This document shows positions 1 through 7,838 of a stretch of 64,000 bases of DNA, one piece after another. The position numbers and the translations under genes were made by a program. The stretch is from the NCBI RefSeq assembly GCF_051535215.1, contig NZ_JBPPLY010000005.1, forward strand, positions 140,166 through 204,165, in the 5' to 3' direction. Below the pieces are notes generated by a model, which worked only from the letters and a program-made list of their open reading frames with translations, was not told the DNA's origin and did no database searches. The first letter of the stretch is position 1. Each line of letters begins with the position of its first letter. This stretch comes from Nitrobacter sp051535215 (GTDB taxonomy: Bacteria > Pseudomonadota > Alphaproteobacteria > Rhizobiales > Xanthobacteraceae).

Positions 1-228
1 CCATGTGGAGACGGCGGATCGGCCCTCGAACTTGCCGGCCTGGCGCCAGACATCGAGAAAGACCTCGCTGACAAGATCTTCCGCGACCTGTTCGTTTCTC
101 ACGAGCCTCAGTCCAAAACGAAAGACTCTGACGTGGTGCCGCCCATACAGCACCTGCATGGCGAGGCGGTCGCCTTGAGCGATCCGGGCGATCAGGGTCT
201 CATCCGATGCCGCCTGTGCCGCACTCAC
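1..228 (-). CDS. ECF RNA polymerase sigma factor, N-terminal part (cut by window start)
   Basis: Reading the minus strand from a GTG at 228 gives an open frame that runs off the window edge. It contains recognisable sigma region 2 of the RpoE/ECF type: a stretch reading ARIAQGDRLAMQVLYGRHH, then the core-binding part with AEDLVSEVFLDVWR, and KFEGRSAVSTW at the cut edge. It would direct core polymerase to a specific promoter set. There is no ATG. GTG 228 is the first standard start after an in-frame TAG at 337-339, and its ribosome site is weak. Region 4 and any anti-sigma partner lie outside the window, so the ECF subgroup cannot be named. Confidence 0.75.
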   Translation of the reverse strand, partial: MSAAQAASDETLIARIAQGDRLAMQVLYGRHHVRVFRFGLRLVRNEQVAEDLVSEVFLDVWRQAGKFEGRSAVSTW

Positions 229-798
229 TGGCCGTCTCGCAGAATTGGTCGGCGTTGCAGGGCTAAAGGTTCGACTGGCAAGGCAAATCTTCTCAAATTG
301 TCGGCATCGGTGATCAGGCAGGCTTGTGGTCTGATTCTAACGTCTGCATCCCAGCGCGGGAGGATTTGTAAATGCGAGAGGACCACGAGCAATAAAATAC
401 AAGCCTGGCGGAGGATTTTGAATCTGGGTTCAGGCGATACGCCAGCGACGCGGGGTAGCATTCCACCAAGGTTGAGCCTGAATCAGCGGAAAGGGCAAGG
501 CATCCGCCCTGCCCTGGAAGAGGATCACGATATAAAGCTGGCCTGACCGCGGGCCGTGAACCTCGCCTCCGCCCGGACAGGCGAAAATTCCCTTGCAGAA
601 ATAACCTGTTAACAATACCGCCACCTCTCCCCGCCAGCCAAAAGATACCAAACCTAAAGGCTTTTCCCGGTAGACTCCATCAAGCTGCGTCATCGACCGG
701 CGCTTCTGATCTACGCTTACCCGTACCGTTCCGATCGCGATTCGGATCCAGGCGAAGAATGTCGCTGCGTACGATGTGGGAACTCTAGGATAGAGCCA
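229..798. other. Intergenic region, no supported gene
   Basis: About 570 bases lie between the truncated sigma gene and the DUF2336 gene. Short open frames exist on both strands (for example a 78-codon minus-strand frame at 225-461), but none shows a family motif, coding-style codon use or a convincing ribosome site. The region should hold the promoters of two divergent genes. I see no clear conserved promoter or operator. Confidence 0.4.
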
Positions 799-1908
799 AT
801 GGCTTCCAAATCGGCCGTCTCCTCCGCAAGTCTGCTCGACGAACTTCAGACTGTTCTCGCCCATGGCACCGTTGCGCGGCGGGTCGAAACGCTGCGGCGC
901 GTCACCGACCTGTTCCTGAACAACGCGGTCGACTATTCCGACGAACAGATCACCGTCTTTGACGACGTGTTCAATTGCCTCATCCGCCATATCGAGACTT
1001 CGGCGAAAGCATTGCTCGCCAGACGTCTCGCTCCCATTGCCAAGGCTCCGCCGCAGATCATTCACGCGCTGGCCTTCGACGATCTGATCGAAATCGCCGC
1101 GCCCGTGCTGTCGTTGTCCGAACGGCTCGGTGACGATGCGCTGGTCGAGAACGCCCGCAGCAAGAGCCAGGCGCATCTGCTGGCCATTTCGACACGGAAA
1201 GTCCTGAGCGGCGCTGTCACCGATGTTCTGGTGGAGCGAGGCAACGACGAGGTCGTCAAAAGCACCGTCAACAATCCGGGCGCGGAATTCTCCGAGCAAG
1301 GTTTCACGCGCCTCGTCGCACGCGCCGAGGCCGACGACGACATCGCGATCTGCGTCGGAAAGCGGCGGCCGTCGATCCCACGTCATCATTATCTCAAGCT
1401 GATCGCAAAGGCCTCCGCCTCGGTGAAGGCCCGTCTCGCCGCGGCAAACCCGGACCGGGTGAACGATGTTTCGGTCGCCGTCAGCGAAGTGGCACAACGG
1501 GCGCGTTCGGCGCCGGCGGCCATCAGCGAGGATACGACCATTGCACACGGACTGGTCAGGTCTCTCTACGAAGACGGACGGCTCGATGAAAAAGAAGTTG
1601 CTTCATTTGCAAAAGCCGGGAAGTTCGACGAAACCAACGCCGCTATCGCCTGCCTCGCCAAAGTCTCGGTCGCCGTCGCCGAGAAAATGATGATCGAATC
1701 CAAAACCGAGGGCGTGCTCATTCTCGCGAAAGTCAGCGGGCTGTCCTGGCCGACCGTCAAAACCATCATCAACATGCGCAGGGATCTCGCGGATATCGAG
1801 GTGACGGATATCAATGCCGCGGAGCAGACCTACGAACGTCTGCGCCCTTCCACGGCGCAGCAGGTGCTGCGTTTTCACCGGACGCAGCAGGCGGCTGACG
1901 CCGGCTGA
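799..1908 (+). CDS. DUF2336 family protein
   Basis: A 369-residue, largely alpha-helical soluble protein with no signal peptide or membrane segment. The repeated helical pattern (HEAT-like) and the middle part with 'LLARRLAPIAKAPP' and 'LVARAEADDDIA' match the DUF2336 family, which is common in Bradyrhizobium relatives and has no established biochemical role. An AGGA-type ribosome site lies just upstream of the ATG. It is transcribed alone: the next gene is 128 bases away and the upstream neighbour is divergent. Length fits the family. The family assignment is by recognition and the function is unknown. Confidence 0.75.
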   Translation: MASKSAVSSASLLDELQTVLAHGTVARRVETLRRVTDLFLNNAVDYSDEQITVFDDVFNCLIRHIETSAKALLARRLAPIAKAPPQIIHALAFDDLIEIAAPVLSLSERLGDDALVENARSKSQAHLLAISTRKVLSGAVTDVLVERGNDEVVKSTVNNPGAEFSEQGFTRLVARAEADDDIAICVGKRRPSIPRHHYLKLIAKASASVKARLAAANPDRVNDVSVAVSEVAQRARSAPAAISEDTTIAHGLVRSLYEDGRLDEKEVASFAKAGKFDETNAAIACLAKVSVAVAEKMMIESKTEGVLILAKVSGLSWPTVKTIINMRRDLADIEVTDINAAEQTYERLRPSTAQQVLRFHRTQQAADAG

Positions 1909-2036
1909 CGTGCGCTGCCCCGGCGGCAATGCCATGGTTTCGCCACGGTCGTTGAAATTCCCTTTTTCTGCCCCTGTATGGCCACGCCCGGCGTTTCTTT
2001 TGTCGGCCGATCGGCTGACAAAACGGGGAGATTGCC

Positions 2037-2744
2037 ATGAGCATCAAGGCCAGAGGACGCTCGGCGTTGATCATCGCAGCAGGGCTTTGTTTGGGTTTCG
2101 CAGGGCCGATGCGCGCGACCGACAGCGCGGCGGAACCGGCCAGTCTGGCCTCCCACGCTGAAAACGCCGGTGCACCGGTCAAGCTCACCAACCATAAGGC
2201 GCACAAGCGGCACGCACGAACGCGGAAACCGACCAAACCGGAAACGAAAGCCGATACGAAAGTTCACGCGGCGACAACCGCTCACGAGACGACGGCAACT
2301 GAGGACAGCGACAAGCAGACGCCGCTACCGCCGGCCGTCGCCGACGCGAATGCCAATGCCGAGATGCCCGGTGCCATCGAAGATTTGCCCAAGACCGAAG
2401 CGGGTGCACTCGCCAGCAGTGCCGGCCAGATGCTGTCCGCCAATCAGGGCGATTCCAAACCGCAAGCCGGCAATGCGAACTCCGCGACTGCCGCGGATAT
2501 CGTTTCGCCCGACGAACTCAACGAAATCGACCGCGCCCTGACCGACGACAAGCCGGCTGAAGCTCACCTCGCGCTGGCGTCCATCGACGTCGCGCCACCC
2601 GCGAGCAGCGCCGACACCGCAGCACAGGCGGTGACGGCGAGCGATAACTCCACCTGGAATCACACCTCCCTGATCGGCAAGATCTTCATCGCCTTCGGCG
2701 GGCTGCTCACGCTCGGCTCCGCCGCGCGGATGTTCATGGCCTGA
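2037..2744 (+). CDS. Exported/anchored hypothetical protein, Ala/Pro/Thr-rich
   Basis: 235 residues. An N-terminal hydrophobic segment (about residues 9-25, ending near AGPMRA) looks like a signal sequence. A long low-complexity middle follows (about 35-205), rich in Ala, Thr, Lys and Asp. A C-terminal hydrophobic helix (about 212-233, SLIGKIFIAFGGLLTLGSA) could anchor it in the membrane. The predicted form is a periplasmic tether-like protein with two membrane-proximal ends. No enzymatic motif is visible. A GGGGAGATTGCC ribosome site precedes the ATG, and an intrinsic terminator follows at 2798-2831. Function unknown. Confidence 0.6.
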   Translation: MSIKARGRSALIIAAGLCLGFAGPMRATDSAAEPASLASHAENAGAPVKLTNHKAHKRHARTRKPTKPETKADTKVHAATTAHETTATEDSDKQTPLPPAVADANANAEMPGAIEDLPKTEAGALASSAGQMLSANQGDSKPQAGNANSATAADIVSPDELNEIDRALTDDKPAEAHLALASIDVAPPASSADTAAQAVTASDNSTWNHTSLIGKIFIAFGGLLTLGSAARMFMA

Positions 2745-2797
2745 TCTCGCGTTCGTGCCGCCCCGAAAGCCGGCCGATATTTCCATTCTTCCGCTGC

Positions 2798-2831
2798 CGC
2801 CGGTCCGTCGCTCTCGCCGGACCGGCGTTTT
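2798..2831 (+). terminator. Rho-independent terminator after the 2037-2744 gene
   Basis: A perfect 10-bp GC-rich stem (CGCCGGTCCG paired with CGGACCGGCG) around a 10-base loop is followed directly by TTTT. It lies 54 bases past the stop codon and ends transcription before the enoyl-CoA hydratase gene. Confidence 0.8.
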
Positions 2832-2942
2832 GTATCCGAGCCGCAGGCCGCGCAACGCAAACGCAGCCTTGCGGCGTCGCTTGACCGCGGGCACATTGCC
2901 AACCGACACACATCCGTCGCGGCATGCAGCGGGAGAAGCGGG

Positions 2943-3728
2943 ATGGCCATGAGCACGTTCGAGCACATCGTCGTCGAGAGAAAGGACGCGGTCGGCATCA
3001 TCAGGCTGAACCGGCCGAAAATGCTCAACGCACTGTCATTCGCGGTGTTTCGTGAAATCGCAACCGCGGTTGACGATTTCGAGGCCGACGACGGCGTCGG
3101 CTGCATCCTGATCACCGGCAACGAAAAGGCTTTCGCCGCCGGCGCCGACATCAAGGAGATGCAGCCGAAAAGCTTCATCGATATATTCAGCGAGGACTTC
3201 CAGACGATCGGCAGCAATCGCGTCGCCACCTGCAGCAAGCCGACCGTGGCGGCGGTAAGCGGCTATGCGCTCGGCGGCGGCTGCGAACTCGCCATGATGT
3301 GCGACATCATCATCGCTTCCGACACCGCGAAATTCGGCCAGCCCGAAATCACGCTCGGCACCATTCCCGGCATCGGCGGCACGCAGCGCCTGACCCGCGC
3401 CGTCGGCAAGGCCAAGGCGATGGATCTTTGCCTCACCGGTCGGATGATGGACGCGGCGGAAGCCGAGCGGTCGGGACTTGTGAGCCGCGTCGTACCCGTC
3501 GACAGACTGATGGACGAGGCGATCGACGCCGCCGAAAAGATCGCCTCGATGTCCCGTCCTGCCGCGGCGATGGCCAAAAGCGCCGTCAACCGCGCCTTCG
3601 AGACGACGCTGTCGGAAGGCATGAACGTCGAACGCGACCTGTTCCGCTCGACCTTCGCGCTGGAAGACCGCGCCGAAGGCATGGCGGCATTCGTCGAGAA
3701 GCGCAAGCCGGACAATAAAAACCGGTAG
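2943..3728 (+). CDS. Enoyl-CoA hydratase (crotonase family)
   Basis: 261 residues, the usual size for a mono-functional crotonase. It should hydrate trans-2-enoyl-CoA to 3-hydroxyacyl-CoA in beta-oxidation, in the cytosol. The oxyanion-hole segment AAGADIKEM (about 66-73) and both catalytic glutamates of the hydratase subgroup are present: E115 in GGGCELAMMCD and E135 in FGQPEITLGTIPG. Keeping both glutamates favours a true hydratase over an isomerase or hydrolase. A GGGAGAAGCGGG ribosome site supports the ATG at 2943; the ATG at 2949 is a possible alternative. It is convergent with the acetyl-CoA hydrolase gene. The substrate chain length cannot be read from sequence. Confidence 0.9.
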   Translation: MAMSTFEHIVVERKDAVGIIRLNRPKMLNALSFAVFREIATAVDDFEADDGVGCILITGNEKAFAAGADIKEMQPKSFIDIFSEDFQTIGSNRVATCSKPTVAAVSGYALGGGCELAMMCDIIIASDTAKFGQPEITLGTIPGIGGTQRLTRAVGKAKAMDLCLTGRMMDAAEAERSGLVSRVVPVDRLMDEAIDAAEKIASMSRPAAAMAKSAVNRAFETTLSEGMNVERDLFRSTFALEDRAEGMAAFVEKRKPDNKNR

Positions 3729-3745
3729 ATTGTTCTCACCGATCA

Positions 3746-3771
3746 GTTGCCCCTGCACACGCGGGGGCAAC
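3746..3771 (+). terminator. GC-rich hairpin downstream of enoyl-CoA hydratase
   Basis: The stem GTTGCCCC/GGGGCAAC closes a 10-base loop 17 bases after the stop codon. There is no T-run directly behind it, but a T7 tract lies further on at 3832-3838. It may act as a terminator or as a 3'-end stabiliser between the convergent genes. Confidence 0.45.
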
Positions 3772-3894
3772 GTCAGGCTCTAATGTCATGCGGGAGCTTG
3801 ATACGCGTATCCATCAATCTTCATGATGATCTTTTTTTAGATGGATAGCAGATCGTCTGCGCGCTTCGCCCTTTAGCCAGGCCATGGCGACGGC

Positions 3895-5751
3895 TTATGT
3901 CCCGCGGCTGCGCTTCAGCGCGCCGTTGAGCAGCGCACGATAAAGCCTGTCCGAAAACCTGTTCGGGTGATCGAGGCCCATGCGCGCCAGCGCGGGCTGT
4001 ATCGACGCATCGCCGGGGCGCAATCCTTCCATCAGCAAACCGGCGAGGGCCAATGGTGAGCGCGACGCGTCACGCAAGGATTCAAGCGCCGGGATCAGCC
4101 GCTGCTCCACCTCGGTGAAATCGCTGCCGAACGGAAACGCCGGCAGCAGACCAGCCGCCTGCGCGGGCCTCAGCGCGTCGGCAATACGCGCCGGCGTATT
4201 GTCGCAATGCGCCGCAGGAATCCGGTGATCGCGCGGCAGCTTTCCGGCGTCGACCGCCTGCCGCATGAGTTGGTCCTGGAAACGTGAATCCGCGACGTTG
4301 AGCATCGCGGCGATCACCTCGGCATCGGACTTGCCGCGCAGATCCGCCACGCCGTATTCGGTGACGACGATATCGCGCAGGTGGCGCGGGATGGTGGCAT
4401 GACCATAGGACCAGCGGATGTTGGATACCACGCCGCGCTTCTCGCGCCGCGTCGATTCCAGCGTAAGGATCGAGCGCGCGCCTTCGAGCGCAAAGGCCTG
4501 CGCGACGAAATTGTACTGCCCGCCGACGCCGCTCACCACCTGACCGTTTTCGAGACCGTCGGAGATCGCGGCTCCCATCAAAGTCGCCATCATGGTGTTG
4601 TTGACGAAGCGCGCATCGACGCGGTCGCGACGCCTGGCGGCCTCGTCGCCGTAAAGTTCATTGGTGAAGGACACCGCCGTCATCTGGATGCGCGCGCGTT
4701 GCACAGGCGTCATCTCGCGCAAGGCGCGGTAGAACGATTGCGGCCCCAGAAAGAACGCGCCGTGCAGAACGGCGCCATCGACCTCGCGCCTGAGCACGCC
4801 GGCCTCGATCAGCCCGAGGAACGCCTCGAACACCATTTCGCTGACGCCATAAAGCCCGGCTGCGAACGGCGCGGTTTCTTTCATCGCGCTGTTCGGAGCG
4901 AGCCGCGCCGCGATGTCGCGAAAACGCGCACTATCACGGTGGCGAAGAATCAGGCTTTGCGCCAGCGCGTCACCGACCTGGCCGATGCCGATCTGCAACG
5001 TGCCGCCGTCCTTGATGAGCCCCGCCGCATGCAGGCCGATTGCGTATTTGGTATCCGACACAGGCTCGGACGGCGGCGCGAACAGCGGAAAATCGGTCTC
5101 GGGGCTGTCCAGGATGGCGCTGAATTCGCTTGCCGGGAGATCGCCCGCGCCGGGCATGAACGGCAGTTGCGAATTGACCTGCCCCACCAGCTTGAACGAC
5201 GCCCGGCCGGCGGCGCGGGCGCGCAGGAGATCGAGCGTGGTGTCGGTGTTGCAGCTCAGACTGTAGCGCGTCTCGCCGTCCACGACGCGCTTGGCCACAA
5301 GCTGGGTGATGACGTTGAGGCCGCGGTCGAGGATATAGGATGCGGCGTGGGTGTAATTGGCGGCGATATAATGTTGCTGGGCATAGGCGTTGCGCAGCCA
5401 CTTGCCCGCCAGAAAAAAGAATTCGGTGACCTTGATGTTCGGCGGCAGCTCGCCTTTGTGCAAGGCGGCGGCGTAATCGAGGTCGGGCCAGCCGCCGAAC
5501 AGGCGCTCGATCACCGGTGCGATGAATCGCTTTTCCAACTCGCTTGAGGGCCGTGGTTTCTCCAACGTCAGCGCCGAGAAGAAAGTCAGGTCGAGATTGC
5601 GATCGGCTGCAGCACGCTGATAGAGCGCATTGATGATGTGATTGGCCTTGCCGAGCCCAAGCGGCAATCCCACCATCAGATGGGAGCCGACATCGCGAAT
5701 GATGTCGTCGACAATCGCGGCGGGATCGGTGAAAATTTTGGGCATCAGCAA
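3895..5751 (-). CDS. Acetyl-CoA hydrolase/transferase family protein
   Basis: 618 residues. The protein has the two-domain fold of the acetyl-CoA hydrolase/4-hydroxybutyrate CoA-transferase family. The N-terminal part carries GLPLGLGKANHIINALY (about 28-44). The C-terminal catalytic domain has SGVGGQYNFVAQAF and the following segment ending VVTEYGVADLRGKS, which are family signatures. It would cleave an acyl-CoA or transfer CoA between carboxylic acids. This subgroup is longer than the typical 430-500 residues because of an enlarged middle domain, so the true substrate is uncertain. A nearby enoyl-CoA hydratase suggests acyl-CoA metabolism, but the two genes are convergent and not co-transcribed. 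Confidence 0.8.
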   Translation of the reverse strand: MLMPKIFTDPAAIVDDIIRDVGSHLMVGLPLGLGKANHIINALYQRAAADRNLDLTFFSALTLEKPRPSSELEKRFIAPVIERLFGGWPDLDYAAALHKGELPPNIKVTEFFFLAGKWLRNAYAQQHYIAANYTHAASYILDRGLNVITQLVAKRVVDGETRYSLSCNTDTTLDLLRARAAGRASFKLVGQVNSQLPFMPGAGDLPASEFSAILDSPETDFPLFAPPSEPVSDTKYAIGLHAAGLIKDGGTLQIGIGQVGDALAQSLILRHRDSARFRDIAARLAPNSAMKETAPFAAGLYGVSEMVFEAFLGLIEAGVLRREVDGAVLHGAFFLGPQSFYRALREMTPVQRARIQMTAVSFTNELYGDEAARRRDRVDARFVNNTMMATLMGAAISDGLENGQVVSGVGGQYNFVAQAFALEGARSILTLESTRREKRGVVSNIRWSYGHATIPRHLRDIVVTEYGVADLRGKSDAEVIAAMLNVADSRFQDQLMRQAVDAGKLPRDHRIPAAHCDNTPARIADALRPAQAAGLLPAFPFGSDFTEVEQRLIPALESLRDASRSPLALAGLLMEGLRPGDASIQPALARMGLDHPNRFSDRLYRALLNGALKRSRGT

Positions 5752-5827
5752 ATAGTCTGCATATCGATCAAATTCGGCGCACTTTCCCGCCTTCCACGCC
5801 GCGGCTCTCGCCGCAACGATACTGGCG

Positions 5828-7084
5828 TCATTCGTTCAAATCCCGGGACAGCACCAGCCGGTCGCGGCGGCGCGCCCTTACGCCTTTAGCTTCGAGGCCG
5901 GCAACGATGGCGCTGCCGTGCGCCGTGTCCTGGGCCTCGATCACCAGTTCGACCTCGGTCATGTTGGCCGACAACGCGCTGAACAGACGCTGATGCTGCA
6001 CCTCGACGATGTTGCCGCGGAGTTCCGCGATAATGCAGGCGAGTTCGGCGAGCGCGCCCGGCTTGTCGGATATCTCCACCACGAGGTCGATCAGCCGGCC
6101 GTCGCGCACCAGCCCGCGCATCAGCACATTGGCGAGTGTGCGCGTGTCGATATTGCCGCCGGAAATGATCAACCCGACTTTCCGTCCGACAAATCGGGCG
6201 GGATTGCTCATCAGCGCCGCGAGCGCAGCCGCGCCCGCGCCTTCCGTCACGGTCTTCTCGATCTCCAGCATCTGGATGACGGCCTTTTCGATCAGGCGTT
6301 CCGCCACCGTCATCACCTCGATGCCGTATTCGCGCAGGATCGCCAGCGGCAGCGCGCCGACGTCGCGCACCGCGATACCTTCGGCGATGGTCGCGCCGCC
6401 AACCGAGATCGGACGCCCGGCGAGATGCTGCGCCACGGCGGCGTAGGACTCCACCTCGACGCCGATGACCTCGACGGCCGACGTATGGTTCGCCGCCGCG
6501 ATCGCGCAGCCCGCGACCAGTCCTCCGCCACCGACCGGCGTCAGGATACAGTCGAGCGTCGGCTGATCCTCCAGCATCTCGATCGCCACCGTGCCCTGCC
6601 CCGCGATCACGGCCGGATCGTTATAGGGATGGACAAAGACGAGATTTTCGTCCGCGGCCAGTTGCCGGGCAAAGGCGGCGGATTCCGCCAGAATCTCGCC
6701 CTCGAGCCGAACCCGCGCCCCGAGCTTTCTCGTCCGCGACACCTTCACGAACGGCGTCGACTTCGGCATCACGATGGTGGCGGCGATGCCGAGGTTGTGA
6801 GCGTGATAGGCGACGCCCTGGGCGTGGTTGCCGGCGGACATGGCGATGACGCCGCGGCGCGCCTCCTCAGGCGACAGCGTGAGCAGCTTGTTGGCCGCGC
6901 CACGTTCCTTGAAGGAGGCGACGAACTGCTGGTTTTCCAGTTTTAACCAGACCTCTGCGCCGCTGATATCGGACAGCGTGCGCGAATGGACCAGGGGCGT
7001 GCGGATCACCCGGCCGGCGAGACGGTCCGCGGCCGCCCGCAGATCCGCCACGCCGATGGATTTGCCGTGCTCTGCATCGCTCAT
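5828..7084 (-). CDS. ilvA: Threonine ammonia-lyase (threonine dehydratase)
   Basis: 418 residues from the ATG at 7084, chosen because GAGGGA lies 5 bases upstream; the longer in-frame extension to 7360 has no support. It is a fold-type II PLP enzyme converting threonine to 2-oxobutanoate and ammonia, the first step to isoleucine or a degradative route. PLP lysine K59 is in SFKERGA, and a glycine-rich phosphate loop GGGGLVAG lies near residue 182. A C-terminal ACT-type regulatory domain spans about 325-418 (LVVEISDKPGALAEL). One ACT domain is typical of the biodegradative/short biosynthetic form, so ilvA versus tdcB naming is uncertain. The protein is cytosolic. Confidence 0.85.
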   Translation of the reverse strand: MSDAEHGKSIGVADLRAAADRLAGRVIRTPLVHSRTLSDISGAEVWLKLENQQFVASFKERGAANKLLTLSPEEARRGVIAMSAGNHAQGVAYHAHNLGIAATIVMPKSTPFVKVSRTRKLGARVRLEGEILAESAAFARQLAADENLVFVHPYNDPAVIAGQGTVAIEMLEDQPTLDCILTPVGGGGLVAGCAIAAANHTSAVEVIGVEVESYAAVAQHLAGRPISVGGATIAEGIAVRDVGALPLAILREYGIEVMTVAERLIEKAVIQMLEIEKTVTEGAGAAALAALMSNPARFVGRKVGLIISGGNIDTRTLANVLMRGLVRDGRLIDLVVEISDKPGALAELACIIAELRGNIVEVQHQRLFSALSANMTEVELVIEAQDTAHGSAIVAGLEAKGVRARRRDRLVLSRDLNE

Positions 7085-7407
7085 ACTTGTCCCTCGGTGA
7101 GTGGTCGAACGCGGGTTTATGCTACCTGCGGGAAATTCGAAACAGGTATCGTCAACGGCCTCGCCTTGTCCGCGCGAGGTGAAGATCATGGAAAATGGCG
7201 GTCCGGGCCAGATTCTCGGAGACCGTCGGCTATCGCCGCTGACCGAAGCCCTGATTTCGCGCAAAAAACATACCGGCGCATTAATATTTGCGATTGCTGC
7301 GGCCACAACAGCCGGCACCGGGAGACCCTCCTCCGCCGGGACCGGCGCGGCGCGTGACAAACCGTCTCGGCTTCGTCCATGATTTGCGCCGAACGCAAGG
7401 AGCTCGA
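7085..7407. other. Intergenic region between divergent genes
   Basis: 323 bases between the threonine ammonia-lyase start and the small membrane protein start. It should contain both promoters. No clear -35/-10 pair, operator or hairpin is visible, and the overlapping open frames are shadows without family features. Confidence 0.4.
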
Positions 7408-7695
7408 ATGTCCGCCATTGATCCTCTGACTGCTGCGGGTGTCGTCCTGGCCACCGCGGCGACCGATGCCGTCTATGTGATGTTCACCTCTGCCGTGGTG
7501 GCGCGACGGCGGGTGCCGGCGGCGACCTGGAGCAGCGTCTGGTATCTGCTTTCGTCCTTCGCGGTGATCAGCTATACCGAAAATTGGGTCTATGTCGCCT
7601 TCGCGGCGGTCGGCTCCTGGCTCGGCGCCTTCGCGACCATCACCTTCCTGCACCGCCCGCCCGGGGGGCCGCCGGTCGGCGCGTCGGTGGAGTGA
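7408..7695 (+). CDS. Small integral membrane protein, unknown function
   Basis: 95 residues with about three hydrophobic helices (roughly 8-30, 43-61, 64-82) and little outside the membrane. The ATG at 7408 has AAGGAG six bases upstream. The longer in-frame start at 7288 adds a charged, non-membrane tail and has no ribosome site. No known family motif. It is convergent with dnaE2, with a palindromic repeat between them. Confidence 0.6.
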   Translation: MSAIDPLTAAGVVLATAATDAVYVMFTSAVVARRRVPAATWSSVWYLLSSFAVISYTENWVYVAFAAVGSWLGAFATITFLHRPPGGPPVGASVE

Positions 7696-7735
7696 AGAGA
7701 GCACAATGATCTACGAAATCGCCGATCGTTTTTGT

Positions 7736-7827
7736 CGTCATTCCGGGACGCGTCGAAGACGCGAACCCGGAATCCGATGCGCAATTGCGCATCTGTGATC
7801 GCCGCTAAGGCGGCGTCCGGAATGACG
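7736..7827. repeat. Compound palindromic intergenic repeat
   Basis: The 92-bp element starts with CGTCATTCCGG and ends with its inverse CCGGAATGACG. Inside are further hairpins, including the 18-bp palindrome GATGCGCAATTGCGCATC and CCGCTAAGGCGG. It lies between two convergent genes (stops at 7695 and 7839), so transcripts from both sides would fold strongly here. Its form is that of dispersed palindromic repeats common in Bradyrhizobium relatives. It may serve as a bidirectional terminator. Only this copy is seen in the window. Confidence 0.75.
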
Positions 7828-7838
7828 TGGGGAGGCTT

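Noticed and set aside
225..461. 78-codon minus-strand frame whose stop overlaps the sigma factor GTG
   Set aside because: No family similarity or good ribosome site. The four-base overlap looks suggestive but is easily chance in GC-rich DNA.
3800..3811. GATACGCGTATC palindrome flanked by TTGAT and ATCAA
   Set aside because: Spacing between the TTGAT and ATCAA is too long for an FNR/FixK box, and it lies between convergent gene ends.
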